DNA from: Desulfurellaceae bacterium
GTDB taxonomy: Bacteria > Campylobacterota_A > Desulfurellia > JAGGSF01
Assembly: GCA_023128455.1 (NCBI GenBank)
Contig: JAGMDW010000038.1
Location: forward strand, 1 to 22,715
DNA length: 22,715 nucleotides
Direction: 5' to 3'
In this document: piece after piece, positions 1-8,340 of the stretch
Layout: each line of letters begins with the position of its first letter
Numbering within the stretch: the first letter of the stretch is position 1
Notes under the pieces: model-generated
Databases searched by the model: none
Seen by the model: the letters and a program-made list of their open reading frames with translations, nothing else
What the model was told of the DNA's origin: nothing
Translations under genes and position numbers: made by a program

Positions 1-45
1 TAAGTTAATAGTTTTCTTTAAAAGTTCAGTTAGATTGATCTTCAT
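1..45 (-). CDS. pilT: Start of twitching motility ATPase PilT (partial, cut by window edge)
   Basis: Only the first 15 codons are present, reading leftward from an ATG at 45-43. The ATG overlaps the pilB stop codon as ATGA, which is the junction style of the whole operon. The visible peptide MKINLTELLKKTINL resembles the N-terminus of PilT retraction ATPases, which typically begin with a short amphipathic helix of the form NLEELLKKAVE before GASDLH. Position directly after a PilB-type ATPase supports this, since pilB-pilT is a common order. The protein would be the hexameric ATPase that powers pilus retraction. No Walker motif is visible here, so the call rests on 15 residues plus context; another pilus gene is possible. 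Confidence 0.6.
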   Translation of the reverse strand, partial: MKINLTELLKKTINL

Positions 46-1823
46 TTTTCCACATCCATAGTTACTCGCAGGACCTCTTCCACAGTGGTTATGCCCTCTT
101 TTACCTTTTTAATTCCATTTTCTCTTAATGTGGAATTACCCTCTTTTATTACCTCTTTTCTCATTTCCTCTAAGTTTTTCCCTTTCAGGATCATTTGCTT
201 AATCATTCCGGTTATAGGGATAACCTCGAATAGGGATGTCCGCCCTTTATACCCAATGTTATTACAGTAGGAACAACCTTCTCCTTTGTATACTTTTGTT
301 TTCTCATCTAAACCGAGTTTTCTCAGTGTCTCGGGTGGAACTTCTGCTTCTTTTTTGCAATAGGAGCATATTTTTCTTACCAGTCTCTGGGCAAGAGCTA
401 AAATTAAGGTGCTTGCTATTAAGTAAGGTTCTATTTTCATATCTATAAGTCGTGCAATAGTAGAAATAGCATCGTTGGTATGTAGTGTAGAAAGTACAAG
501 ATGACCTGTCAGCGCTGCTTTTGTGGCAATCTCTGCTGTCTCCCCATCTCTGATTTCTCCAATCATTATTATGTCTGGATCCTGCCTTAAAAATGATCGT
601 AGAATACGAGGAAAAGTGAGACCAATTTCTTCTTTTATTTGAACTTGGTTTATGCCTTCTATGTTATATTCTATGGGATCTTCAACGGTGAGGATATTTA
701 CCCCCTCTTTATTGATCTTATCCAATACCGTATAAAGGGTGGTTGTTTTTCCTGACCCTGTAGGGCCCGTCACCAAAATCACTCCATACGGGGCTTCAAT
801 TACTTTTTTAACCTTTTTAATGTCTTCTTCTTCAAATCCTAAGTCTTCTAAGTCGAGTCCCGTAACATTTGCTCTGTCTAAGATTCGCAAAACCACCTTT
901 TCTCCAAATATGGTAGGAACGGTGGATACCCTGAAATCAATATCTTTACCACTTACCTTCAACTTAATTCTCCCGTCCTGAGGTAATCTCTTTTCTGCAA
1001 TGTTCAATTTTGACATGATTTTGAATCGTGAAGACAAAGCGGGGAAAATAGCTTTCGGTGGCTCCATCACTGTATATAATATACCGTCTATTCTATACCT
1101 TATGCGAAACAGCTTTTCGTATGGTTCTAAATGGATATCTGATGCATCTCTCTCTACTGCACCTTGTATAATCTTATTTGCAAATCTTATGATCGGTGCC
1201 TCTCCTGCCTTTTTCTCTCCTGCTATTTCTTCTTCTCGCTCTATGTCGGTTGGAGCTTCTATTACATCTATCTCTTTTATTTCCTTATCTAAGTCTAAGT
1301 TCATAGTCTTTTGCTTAAACTGGAGAACATCTCTTTCTTTAGATTTTTTGTAATATTTGTCTATCGCCTCAGCTATGGAGTTTTCTGATGCGATGAGAGG
1401 TATAATTTCCTTGCCTATTATTTGCTTTATATCTTCTAAAGCGACAATGTTTGTAGGATCGGACATGACTACCTTTATTTTCCCATTTTCCTCTGCTACG
1501 GGAATCAATTTGTATTTCTTAGCTACACCTACTGGTATTAAATTAATGATATTGTCTTCTATTGTAATTTTTTTTAAATCTACAAATTCACTGGTATCTG
1601 CCTGCAAAAAGGAGTACAGCTCGCTTTTTCCTAAATCCATGAATTCAAAGCTTGCCTGTTTCTGTAAGAAAAACTCTAACTCATCCCCGCTAATAATACC
1701 CTCTTCTACCAATATAACACCTATTTCTTTTCCCGTTTTCTTTTGTTTTTCCAAAGCAATATCCAATTGCTCTTTATTGATTTTCCCTGAGCTTAAAAGT
1801 AATTCTCTTAACGGAATACTCAT
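42..1823 (-). CDS. pilB: Type IV pilus assembly ATPase PilB (GspE/PulE family)
   Basis: This is a cytoplasmic hexameric ATPase driving pilin polymerisation at the inner membrane. The 593-aa length is normal for PilB. Residues 4-56 form two 24-residue MshEN-like motifs separated by 5 residues. An N-terminal GspE_N region (about 60-160) and a charged linker follow. The motor domain carries Walker A GPTGSGKT (353-360), the Walker B segment DPDIIMIGEIRD (415-426) and the His box HLVLSTLHTND (441-451). Four cysteines (486, 489, 517, 520) form the CxxC...CxxC metal site typical of PilB/GspE. The gene abuts the aroE stop with no gap, and its stop overlaps the next ATG, which looks like pilT. A type II secretion GspE is the alternative; the PilT-like neighbour favours a pilus role. 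Confidence 0.92.
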   Translation of the reverse strand: MSIPLRELLLSSGKINKEQLDIALEKQKKTGKEIGVILVEEGIISGDELEFFLQKQASFEFMDLGKSELYSFLQADTSEFVDLKKITIEDNIINLIPVGVAKKYKLIPVAEENGKIKVVMSDPTNIVALEDIKQIIGKEIIPLIASENSIAEAIDKYYKKSKERDVLQFKQKTMNLDLDKEIKEIDVIEAPTDIEREEEIAGEKKAGEAPIIRFANKIIQGAVERDASDIHLEPYEKLFRIRYRIDGILYTVMEPPKAIFPALSSRFKIMSKLNIAEKRLPQDGRIKLKVSGKDIDFRVSTVPTIFGEKVVLRILDRANVTGLDLEDLGFEEEDIKKVKKVIEAPYGVILVTGPTGSGKTTTLYTVLDKINKEGVNILTVEDPIEYNIEGINQVQIKEEIGLTFPRILRSFLRQDPDIIMIGEIRDGETAEIATKAALTGHLVLSTLHTNDAISTIARLIDMKIEPYLIASTLILALAQRLVRKICSYCKKEAEVPPETLRKLGLDEKTKVYKGEGCSYCNNIGYKGRTSLFEVIPITGMIKQMILKGKNLEEMRKEVIKEGNSTLRENGIKKVKEGITTVEEVLRVTMDVEK

Positions 1824-2627
1824 TTAAACAATTCCCCCCAATTGGTTTGATGATGCTCTTTTGCCTGTCCATATATAAAATGAAATTAATGCTTGTTCTA
1901 TAAGCATGCCTTTCCCATCTATAGTTTTAATTCCCTCTCTTCTTGCTTCATATTGTAGTGGAGTTTCATTGTAGATAAGTTCATAAAAAACAGCATCCTT
2001 TTTTAAGATAGAAGGCGAAAAAAGCATTTCATCATCTTTGTTTAAGCCACAAGATGTGGCATTTATTACTACTTCTGCATCCTTTAACATCTCTTTCTGT
2101 GAAAGTGGATACACCTCTATATTTTTAAATTTTTCCTTTAATTTTACAGCTTTTTCATGGGTGCGGTTGAATACGCTAACAAAAGCATTTTCTTTCAATA
2201 GTGCATATACAACGGCCTTTGCCGCCCCACCTGCTCCTATTACTGCTATCTTTTTCCTCCTTATATCAGGAACATACTTTTTCAATGATGCAAGAAAACC
2301 TCTGCTATCTGTATTGTAACCCTTAATTTTACCTTGTTCAAGTTTTATTGTGTTTACTGCCCCTATAATGCGAGCTTCTTCATCTACCTCATCTATGTAT
2401 TTCATGATTTTCTCTTTGTGGGGCAAAGTAATATTGCATCCCTGGATTTTTAGTGCTTTTAAGCCATTTACCGTATATTTTAACATATAAGGTTCAACAT
2501 CAAATGTTACGTACACGGCATCTATGTGAAAATAATTGAACAAGAAGTTGTGAATACTGGGGGAAATAGAATGTTTTATGGGGTGTCCTATAATTCCATA
2601 CAATTTCGTTTCCGTCGTTATTTTCAT
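1824..2627 (-). CDS. aroE: Shikimate dehydrogenase (NADP+)
   Basis: AroE reduces 3-dehydroshikimate to shikimate, the fourth step of aromatic amino acid biosynthesis, in the cytoplasm. At 267 aa it has the usual size. The substrate-binding N-terminus shows GHPIKHSISPSIHN (14-27). The catalytic Lys71 sits in NITLPHK and catalytic Asp107 in YNTDSRGF, with GAVNTI at 89-94. The Rossmann domain has the glycine loop GAGGAA (131-136), and NRT (154-156) is the usual NADP 2'-phosphate contact. The ATG overlaps the tsaE stop by 4 bp and the stop abuts the pilB start, so the gene sits mid-operon. An AroE-like quinate/shikimate paralogue is less likely because the catalytic Lys/Asp pair and NRT are all present. 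Confidence 0.96.
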   Translation of the reverse strand: MKITTETKLYGIIGHPIKHSISPSIHNFLFNYFHIDAVYVTFDVEPYMLKYTVNGLKALKIQGCNITLPHKEKIMKYIDEVDEEARIIGAVNTIKLEQGKIKGYNTDSRGFLASLKKYVPDIRRKKIAVIGAGGAAKAVVYALLKENAFVSVFNRTHEKAVKLKEKFKNIEVYPLSQKEMLKDAEVVINATSCGLNKDDEMLFSPSILKKDAVFYELIYNETPLQYEARREGIKTIDGKGMLIEQALISFYIWTGKRASSNQLGGIV

Positions 2628-3040
2628 GTTATTTTTATTATTCTTTTATTGTTTAAAATTGTAAATTCTATTTTCCAAAGAAATGTTATCACATTTTCTA
2701 TTTTTTCTCCCCACTCGCAAACAATTACCCCTTCCTTTTCAAAGATTTCTTCTATCCCTTCAACTGTTTTTAGTCTATATAAATCTATGTGATAGAATGG
2801 GATACATCCTTTATATTCATTTACAATAATAAATGATGGACTGCCACAAAAATCTGTTTCTCTATATCCCAGACCAGTGAAAAATCCGTGCGTAAACAGT
2901 GTTTTTCCCACCCCCAATTCTCCTATTACAAGGATAACTATATTACCTTTTTCTTTCATCCATTTTCTTTTTACAATTTTTGCCAATCTTTTTCCAAGAA
3001 TAAAGGTTTGTTTCGGAGAGGAACTCGTAAATGTTTTCAT
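2624..3040 (-). CDS. tsaE: tRNA threonylcarbamoyladenosine biosynthesis ATPase TsaE
   Basis: TsaE (YjeE) is the small ATPase that works with TsaB and TsaD to place t6A at position 37 of ANN-decoding tRNAs. The 138-aa protein is within the family's range. Walker A is GELGVGKT (40-47). The family-specific SPSF (67-70), HIDLYR (84-89) and CEWGEKI (108-114) follow in the expected order. It is the first gene of the leftward operon tsaE-aroE-pilB-pilT, reading from the divergent promoter region shared with purH. Its stop overlaps the aroE start. tsaB and tsaD are not in the window. Confidence 0.95.
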   Translation of the reverse strand: MKTFTSSSPKQTFILGKRLAKIVKRKWMKEKGNIVILVIGELGVGKTLFTHGFFTGLGYRETDFCGSPSFIIVNEYKGCIPFYHIDLYRLKTVEGIEEIFEKEGVIVCEWGEKIENVITFLWKIEFTILNNKRIIKIT

Positions 3041-3050
3041 CTAACCTTAA

Positions 3051-3078
3051 CATATAATATAGCATAAAATATTGTCAA
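3051..3078 (-). promoter_or_regulatory. Predicted sigma70-type promoter for tsaE operon
   Basis: On the minus strand a perfect -35 hexamer TTGACA (plus coordinates 3078-3073) lies 16 bp from TATATG (3056-3051), a 4/6 match to TATAAT. It sits about 10 bp before the tsaE ATG, so the leader would be only a few nucleotides, and translation could be nearly leaderless. TTATAT at 15-bp spacing is an alternative -10. The -35 overlaps that of the opposite purH promoter. Confidence 0.45.
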
Positions 3079-3100
3079 TTCTTTTTTTATGAGATAATAT
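3072..3100 (+). promoter_or_regulatory. Predicted sigma70-type promoter for purH
   Basis: TTGTCA (3072-3077, 5/6 to consensus) is followed after exactly 17 bp by TAATAT (3095-3100). Transcription would begin near 3107, giving a leader of about 12 nt that is essentially just the Shine-Dalgarno sequence AGGAGG (3107-3112) before the ATG at 3119. No room is left for a purine riboswitch. Confidence 0.6.
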
Positions 3101-3118
3101 ATTTAGAGGAGGTAGGAA

Positions 3119-4618
3119 ATGGTAAAAGTAAAGCGGGCGCTGATTAGCACATTTGATAAGGGAGGATTGGAGGATTTAGCTTCTACATTGTCAGGATTGG
3201 ATGTAGAAATTATTTCCACTGGAGGCACAAGACATTTCTTGCATAAAAATGGAATAGATACGACATCTGTTGGAGAGCTTACGGGTTTTCCTGAAATGTT
3301 TGAGGGTAGAGTTAAAACACTACATCCAAATATATTTGGAGCTATTCTTGGCCCCCGAGACAACAGGGAAGAATTTGAAAAATTTTCGCTAAAGCCTATA
3401 GATATGGTGGTGGTGAATCTTTATCCTTTTGAAAAGATGATAGGTGAGAGTGAAGATAGACTTATTGAGAATATAGATATTGGTGGAGTAGCTTTGCTGC
3501 GTGCGGGAGCAAAAAACTTTAAATATGTAGTTGTTCTTGCCGACATTAAAGATTATCAGTTAATAACAGAAGAACTCATAAAAAACAAAGGTTTTGTTTC
3601 TTATGAGTCAAGAAGATATCTGGCTGGTAAAGCATTTTCCCTTACTTCATATTATGATGCTATGATTAACAATTATTTTGCGGATGATATAAAAAGAGAC
3701 TTTGCCTTACCTCTAAAATTTATACATTCTCTAAGGTATGGAGAAAATCCTACTCAAGAAGCGATATTGTATGGAAAACCGAAGACTAAGTTTTTTGATG
3801 TTATAGGCGGAAAGCAATTGTCTTTTAATAACATCTCTGATATTGACGCTACTTTTAGGTTGTTAAAGGAATTTAATGAGCCATTTTCGGCGATAATAAA
3901 ACATAGTAATCCTTGTGGTGCTGCATGTGGGAAAGATGTTAAAGAAGCTTTTTTGAGAGCAAAAGCATCAGACAATATATCTTATTTTGGAGGTATAGTT
4001 GGTTGCAACAAAGGTGTAGATAAAGCATTAGCCGAAGAGGTTATAAGGGATTTCTTTGAAGTGATAATAGCGCCTTCCTTTACTCAAGATGCATTAAATA
4101 TCTTAGCTAAGAAAAAGAATTTGAGAATTATAAAGATTTCAATGGATACGGATATAAGTAAATGGGATGTGAAAACTATATGTGGCGGTTATCTTGCTCA
4201 ACAGACAGATGATGGAAAAAAGATAAACTTTGATGTAGTAACAAATATAACCTTAAGTGAAGGAGATAAAGAAGGCCTATTTTTCGCTTGGAAAATAGTA
4301 AAACATGTGAAATCTAATGCCATAGTTATAACCAACAAAAAACAGGTGTTGGCTATAGGTGGGGGAGAAACAAGCAGGATAGATGCCTTAAGGGTAGCTG
4401 AGTTGAAAGCTTCTATTAGAAAACACAAACTGAAAGGTGCCGTAATGGCATCGGATGGGTTCTTTCCTTTTGCTGATTCTGTTGAATTGGCTAGCAAGAT
4501 AGGCATAAGAGCCATTATTCAGCCTGGCGGGTCTATAAGAGATAAAGAGGTGATAGATAAAGCGAATGAATGTAAGATGTCTATGGTGTTTACGCATGTT
4601 AGATGTTTCAGGCATTGA
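3119..4618 (+). CDS. purH: Bifunctional AICAR transformylase / IMP cyclohydrolase
   Basis: PurH carries out the last two steps of de novo IMP synthesis: formylation of AICAR with 10-formyl-THF, then ring closure. The N-terminal MGS-like cyclohydrolase domain (about 1-190) shows ISTGGT (32-37), RVKTLHP (64-70) and DIGGVALLRAGAKN (120-133). The C-terminal transformylase domain has the catalytic Lys261-His262 pair in KHSNPCGAA, then GGGETSR and ASDGFFPFAD, and ends in VFTHVRCFRH. At 499 aa it is slightly shorter than many homologues (510-530) but complete. The start is well set by AGGAGG with 6-nt spacing. It stands 54 bp upstream of tig, where a separate promoter is possible, so it may or may not be co-transcribed with the protease block. 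Confidence 0.97.
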   Translation: MVKVKRALISTFDKGGLEDLASTLSGLDVEIISTGGTRHFLHKNGIDTTSVGELTGFPEMFEGRVKTLHPNIFGAILGPRDNREEFEKFSLKPIDMVVVNLYPFEKMIGESEDRLIENIDIGGVALLRAGAKNFKYVVVLADIKDYQLITEELIKNKGFVSYESRRYLAGKAFSLTSYYDAMINNYFADDIKRDFALPLKFIHSLRYGENPTQEAILYGKPKTKFFDVIGGKQLSFNNISDIDATFRLLKEFNEPFSAIIKHSNPCGAACGKDVKEAFLRAKASDNISYFGGIVGCNKGVDKALAEEVIRDFFEVIIAPSFTQDALNILAKKKNLRIIKISMDTDISKWDVKTICGGYLAQQTDDGKKINFDVVTNITLSEGDKEGLFFAWKIVKHVKSNAIVITNKKQVLAIGGGETSRIDALRVAELKASIRKHKLKGAVMASDGFFPFADSVELASKIGIRAIIQPGGSIRDKEVIDKANECKMSMVFTHVRCFRH

Positions 4619-4643
4619 CCTTTTAATATGTGTCTGATAAACT
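4615..4643 (+). promoter_or_regulatory. Possible promoter for the tig-clpPX-hslVU block
   Basis: TTGACC (4615-4620, 5/6) overlaps the purH stop codon and is followed after 17 bp by TAAACT (4638-4643, 4/6). A transcript starting near 4650 would have a leader of about 23 nt with the SD AAGGAG at 4660-4665. I saw no CIRCE element (TTAGCACTC inverted repeat) or other recognisable heat-shock operator in the gap. Confidence 0.35.
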
Positions 4644-4672
4644 TTGCTCAAATTAAGATAAGGAGTAGTCAG

Positions 4673-5962
4673 ATGTGGAGTTCTACAATTGAAGATGTAA
4701 AACCAACTAAAAAGAAAATCTATATGAAATTGCCTTTTGAGGGAGTTGCGCAAAAGTTTGATGAATATGTAGATCGCTTGAGAAAAAATGTAACTATAAA
4801 AGGTTTTAGAAAAGGGAGGGCGACAAGAACCCTGGTATTACAGCAATATAGAGAAGAAGCAAAACAGGATACAACAAAAGAGCTTTTAAAAAATGGTTAT
4901 CAGATAGCAACTGACAAGTATAAATTGGAACCGGTATCCGAACCTGTGTTTACTGATTTGAAAAATGAGGACAATACTCCATTTTCCTTTAATATTATAG
5001 TAGATGTAAGACCAAAATTTGAATTAAAAGAATATAAAGGAATAGAGATAGAAAAAAGGAAAGTGGAAGTTACAGATGAAGATGTAGAAAAAGCGATCTA
5101 CAGTTTACAGAGTGCCTTTGCTAAATTAGAGGATATAAAACAAAGAGAAGTTAAAAATGGTGATGTAGTAATAATAGATGTGGAAGCAAGGGAAGGAGAA
5201 AAAAAGATAGATAGTATAAGCGGAGATAATGTTTATTTAGAATTGGGCAGAGGAAATCTTAAGGTTGAAGGAATGGAAAAAGAAATTGTGGGCATGAAGG
5301 TAGGAGAAAAAAAGTCTTTTGAAAAACAATTTCCGCAGGATTATTCTGACGGAACATTGAGAAATAAAAAGGTTACATTTGTCATAAGTCTTAAGACAGC
5401 AAGAGAAAAGCATATTCCTCCTGCTGATGATGAGTTTGTCAATAAGATAGACAAAAGTCTTAATACAATTGAGGATTTAAGGAAAAAACTCAGGGAAAGA
5501 ATACAAAAAACAAAAGAAGAACAAGAAGAAGCAAGAGAAAAGGATGAAATGATGGAAAAATTACTTGGACAATATGATTTTGATCTTCCTGATAGTTTGG
5601 TGACACAGGAAACAAGTGCGACGATCATGGGCTATCTACGAGAGCTACATTACAGAGGAGTTGACATTAGGCAGGAAGAATATAAACATTCTGAGATGAG
5701 AGAAAAATTTGAGCCAGAGGCAAAGAATAGAGTGAAAACAACATTTATTCTCCTTAAAATAGCGGACAAAGAAAAGATGAGTATTAATGAGAAAGAGCTA
5801 AAGGAATTTATAAGCAAAGAAGCACAAATGAAAGGTTTTTCTGTTGATGAGCTTTACGAAAGGTATGTAAAAGAAAATGCATTGTCCTTGGTTAAAACGG
5901 ATGCATTAAGTGAAAAAGTAGTAGATTTTCTCTACAAAAATGCAATATTTAAGGAGCAATAA
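4673..5962 (+). CDS. tig: Trigger factor, ribosome-associated chaperone/peptidyl-prolyl isomerase
   Basis: Trigger factor binds the ribosome exit tunnel and shields nascent chains. I place the start at ATG 4673, because AAGGAG (4660-4665) is spaced 7 nt before it and the peptide MWSSTIEDVKPTKKKIYM fits the family N-terminus; the in-frame ATG at 4628 would add 15 atypical residues. That gives 429 aa, normal for the family. The N-terminal domain holds the ribosome-docking loop GFRKG (44-48) with FRK at 45-47, although the usual following K-x-P is R-A-T. The FKBP-type PPIase domain (about 145-240) begins at VKNGDVVIIDV, and a helical C-terminal chaperone domain follows. The stop codon overlaps the clpP ATG by one base (TAATG). 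Confidence 0.94.
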   Translation: MWSSTIEDVKPTKKKIYMKLPFEGVAQKFDEYVDRLRKNVTIKGFRKGRATRTLVLQQYREEAKQDTTKELLKNGYQIATDKYKLEPVSEPVFTDLKNEDNTPFSFNIIVDVRPKFELKEYKGIEIEKRKVEVTDEDVEKAIYSLQSAFAKLEDIKQREVKNGDVVIIDVEAREGEKKIDSISGDNVYLELGRGNLKVEGMEKEIVGMKVGEKKSFEKQFPQDYSDGTLRNKKVTFVISLKTAREKHIPPADDEFVNKIDKSLNTIEDLRKKLRERIQKTKEEQEEAREKDEMMEKLLGQYDFDLPDSLVTQETSATIMGYLRELHYRGVDIRQEEYKHSEMREKFEPEAKNRVKTTFILLKIADKEKMSINEKELKEFISKEAQMKGFSVDELYERYVKENALSLVKTDALSEKVVDFLYKNAIFKEQ

Positions 5963-6567
5963 TGGGGTTAGTGCCTATTGTTATTGAAAAAACACCGCGT
6001 GGAGAGAGGGCTTATGATATATTTTCCAGACTTCTTAAGGAAAGAATTGTTATCTTGGGAAGTGTTATAGATGATGCGATAGCAAGTTCTATTATCAGTC
6101 AGCTACTTTTTTTGGAATCTGAGAATCCCGATAAGGATATTTATATGTATATCAATAGTCCAGGAGGTGTTATCACTGCAGGCTTTGCCATCTATGACAC
6201 AATGCAGTATATAAGGCCGCAGATTGCCACTATATGCATAGGACAGGCAGCATCCATGGCTACTATTTTCTTGGCGGCAGGAAAGAAAGGGAAGCGTTAT
6301 TCGTTGCCGCATTCGAGAATAATGATTCATCAACCTGCAGGAGGAGTCCAGGGCAAAGCTACAGAAATTGAGGTTCATGCTAGAGAGATACTTAAATTAA
6401 GAAAAGACCTAAATAAGATTCTCGCCTTTCACACTGGTAAAAGAATATCTACTATTGAAAGAGATACGGAGAAGGATTACTTTATGAGTGCGGAGGAGGC
6501 ATTAGAGTACGGTATACTTGATGAAATATTAATTAAAAGAGGGGAAAAGAATGAAAGAAACGAATAA
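5962..6567 (+). CDS. clpP: ATP-dependent Clp protease proteolytic subunit ClpP
   Basis: ClpP is the self-compartmentalised serine protease that forms tetradecamers and degrades substrates unfolded by ClpX. The catalytic triad is complete: Ser98 in GQAASMAT, His123 in MIHQPAGG and Asp172 in EKDYFM, the same numbering as the E. coli enzyme. The 201-aa length is standard. There is at most a very short propeptide before VPIVIEKTPRGERAYDI. It starts on the last base of the tig stop codon and its 3' end overlaps clpX by 17 bp, so ClpP and ClpX are probably made by coupled translation. Confidence 0.98.
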   Translation: MGLVPIVIEKTPRGERAYDIFSRLLKERIVILGSVIDDAIASSIISQLLFLESENPDKDIYMYINSPGGVITAGFAIYDTMQYIRPQIATICIGQAASMATIFLAAGKKGKRYSLPHSRIMIHQPAGGVQGKATEIEVHAREILKLRKDLNKILAFHTGKRISTIERDTEKDYFMSAEEALEYGILDEILIKRGEKNERNE

Positions 6568-7810
6568 TGAGTTGAGATGTTCATTTTGCGGCAGAACACA
6601 AAGCGAAGTGAAGAAACTTATTGTCGGCCCTGGTGTTTATATATGTGATGAGTGTGTGGTATTGTGCAATGGTATATTAACGGAAGATGAGGTAAAAAAC
6701 AAAAGACAGGGAGATAAGAAACTTCCCGTACCAGAGGAGATAAAAAGACAGTTAGATGAATATGTAATTTCTCAGGAAAAAGCGAAAAAGACACTTTCTG
6801 TTGCTATTTATAATCACTACAAGAGAGTTAACCGTCTACGCAGTATGTTGCCTCAACTGAAAGGTGTAGAGTTAGAGAAAAGCAATGTCTTGTTGATCGG
6901 ACCTACGGGAGTGGGTAAAACATTGTTGGCAAAAACAATGGCTAAGATACTTGATGTTCCATTTGCTATTGCTGATGCTACATCTCTCACGGAAGCGGGG
7001 TATGTAGGAGAAGATGTGGAAAATATACTGGTAAGATTACTACAAGCGGCAGATTACAATGTATCTTTGGCGGAGAGAGGTATTGTTTATATTGATGAGG
7101 TAGATAAGATCGCCAGAAAATCTGAAAATGTTTCTATAACCAGAGATGTTTCAGGGGAAGGCGTACAACAGGCATTGTTAAAAATTATCGAAGGCTCTAT
7201 AATTAATGTTCCTCCATACGGTGGAAGAAAACACCCTCAGCAAGAATTTATTCAAATAAATACAGCAAATATATTGTTTATATGTGGGGGAGCGTTCAGT
7301 GGTTTGGAAGACATCATAAAGAAAAGGTTGGGACAATCAAGCATAGGATTCAAAGAACCTATTAAATCCAAGGTAAATGAGGACACAAGAAAAATACTAA
7401 GACAAGTAACAACAGGTGATCTTTTGTCTTATGGGCTTATACCTGAACTCATCGGTAGATTGCATATTACAACTGTTTTTGATGAGTTGAGTGAAGATGA
7501 TTTAGTAACAATACTCACCAAGCCCAAAAATGCGTTATTAAAACAATATGTTGAGTTGTTTGAGATAGATGGTGTATCTCTGCTTTTCACGGATGATGCT
7601 ATTAAGAAGATAGCACAGCTGGCTACTAAGAGAAAAGTCGGAGCGAGAGGTCTTCGTAGTATTACAGAAAATGCGATGATTGATATAATGTACGATATTC
7701 CTTCTGAAAAGGATATTACTAAGTGTGTTATAAATAGCGATTGTATTGAAAAAAAAGTCAAACCATTACTTGTAAGAACAACGCCTAAAAAAGTGAGTTC
7801 TAAGATATGA
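6551..7810 (+). CDS. clpX: ATP-dependent Clp protease ATP-binding subunit ClpX
   Basis: ClpX is the AAA+ hexamer that recognises, unfolds and feeds substrates to ClpP. The zinc-binding domain has Cys10, Cys13, Cys32 and Cys35. The AAA+ core has Walker A GPTGVGKT (117-124), the substrate-gripping pore loop GYVG (150-153), Walker B with Asp182-Glu183 and the RKH loop (226-228). The ClpP-docking tripeptide IGF is at 265-267, so this ClpX should pair with the adjacent ClpP. Sensor 2 GARGLRS is near the C-terminus. At 419 aa it is full length. The SD GAGGGG lies inside the clpP 3' end, and the stop overlaps the hslV ATG by 4 bp. Confidence 0.98.
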   Translation: MKETNNELRCSFCGRTQSEVKKLIVGPGVYICDECVVLCNGILTEDEVKNKRQGDKKLPVPEEIKRQLDEYVISQEKAKKTLSVAIYNHYKRVNRLRSMLPQLKGVELEKSNVLLIGPTGVGKTLLAKTMAKILDVPFAIADATSLTEAGYVGEDVENILVRLLQAADYNVSLAERGIVYIDEVDKIARKSENVSITRDVSGEGVQQALLKIIEGSIINVPPYGGRKHPQQEFIQINTANILFICGGAFSGLEDIIKKRLGQSSIGFKEPIKSKVNEDTRKILRQVTTGDLLSYGLIPELIGRLHITTVFDELSEDDLVTILTKPKNALLKQYVELFEIDGVSLLFTDDAIKKIAQLATKRKVGARGLRSITENAMIDIMYDIPSEKDITKCVINSDCIEKKVKPLLVRTTPKKVSSKI

Positions 7811-8340
7811 AAGGCACAACAGTTATTGCTGTCAAAAGAGATGGAAAAACAGCTGTTGCTTGTGATGGGCAAGTAACGATGGGAAATTATGTGGTAAAGG
7901 CTGGAGCCAGGAAGATAAGAAGGCTATATAATGATAAAGTTTTGGCAGGATTTGCAGGTTCTACAGCAGATGCATTTACACTGTTTTCTCGTCTGGATAA
8001 TAAATTGGCTGAGTTTTCTGGCAATCTTACCCGGGCATCAGTGGAATTGGCTAAAGACTGGCGAACAGATAAAGTTTTGAGGAGATTGGAGGCGGTGATG
8101 ATTGCCGCTGACAGAGATAATATGTATCTCATCTCTGGAGCAGGAGATGTAATGACTCCTGACGACAACTTATACGGCATTGGCTCGGGTGGACCTTATG
8201 CTTTGGCCGCAGCACGAGCGCTGGTTAAATACACAGATTTAGATGCAAAGAGTATTGCTGTGGAAGCTGTGAAAATTGCATCTTCCATTTGCATTTACAC
8301 TAATGGAAATATCATTGTGGATGTATTGGAGGATAAATGA
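7807..8340 (+). CDS. hslV: ATP-dependent protease peptidase subunit HslV (ClpQ)
   Basis: HslV is the proteasome-beta-like threonine peptidase that forms a double hexamer activated by HslU. The protein starts MKGTTVIAV. Removing the three residues M-K-G exposes Thr4 as the catalytic nucleophile, so it has a minimal propeptide. ACDGQVTMG, ARKIRRLY and the GSGGPYALAAARAL segment are family hallmarks. The 177-aa length is typical. It overlaps clpX and hslU by 4 bp each (ATGA). It is placed immediately after clpX rather than in the xerC/codV-hslVU context known from Firmicutes or alone as in E. coli. Confidence 0.97.
   Translation: MKGTTVIAVKRDGKTAVACDGQVTMGNYVVKAGARKIRRLYNDKVLAGFAGSTADAFTLFSRLDNKLAEFSGNLTRASVELAKDWRTDKVLRRLEAVMIAADRDNMYLISGAGDVMTPDDNLYGIGSGGPYALAAARALVKYTDLDAKSIAVEAVKIASSICIYTNGNIIVDVLEDK

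Noticed and set aside
1000..1827. Plus-strand ORFs of 117 and 156 aa opposite pilB
   Set aside because: Shadow frames of pilB with Ser/Phe/Ile-rich composition typical of antisense reading, and no SD.
4628..4672. Extended trigger factor N-terminus from ATG 4628
   Set aside because: No SD precedes it, the 15 extra residues do not look like the family, and AAGGAG is correctly placed for ATG 4673.
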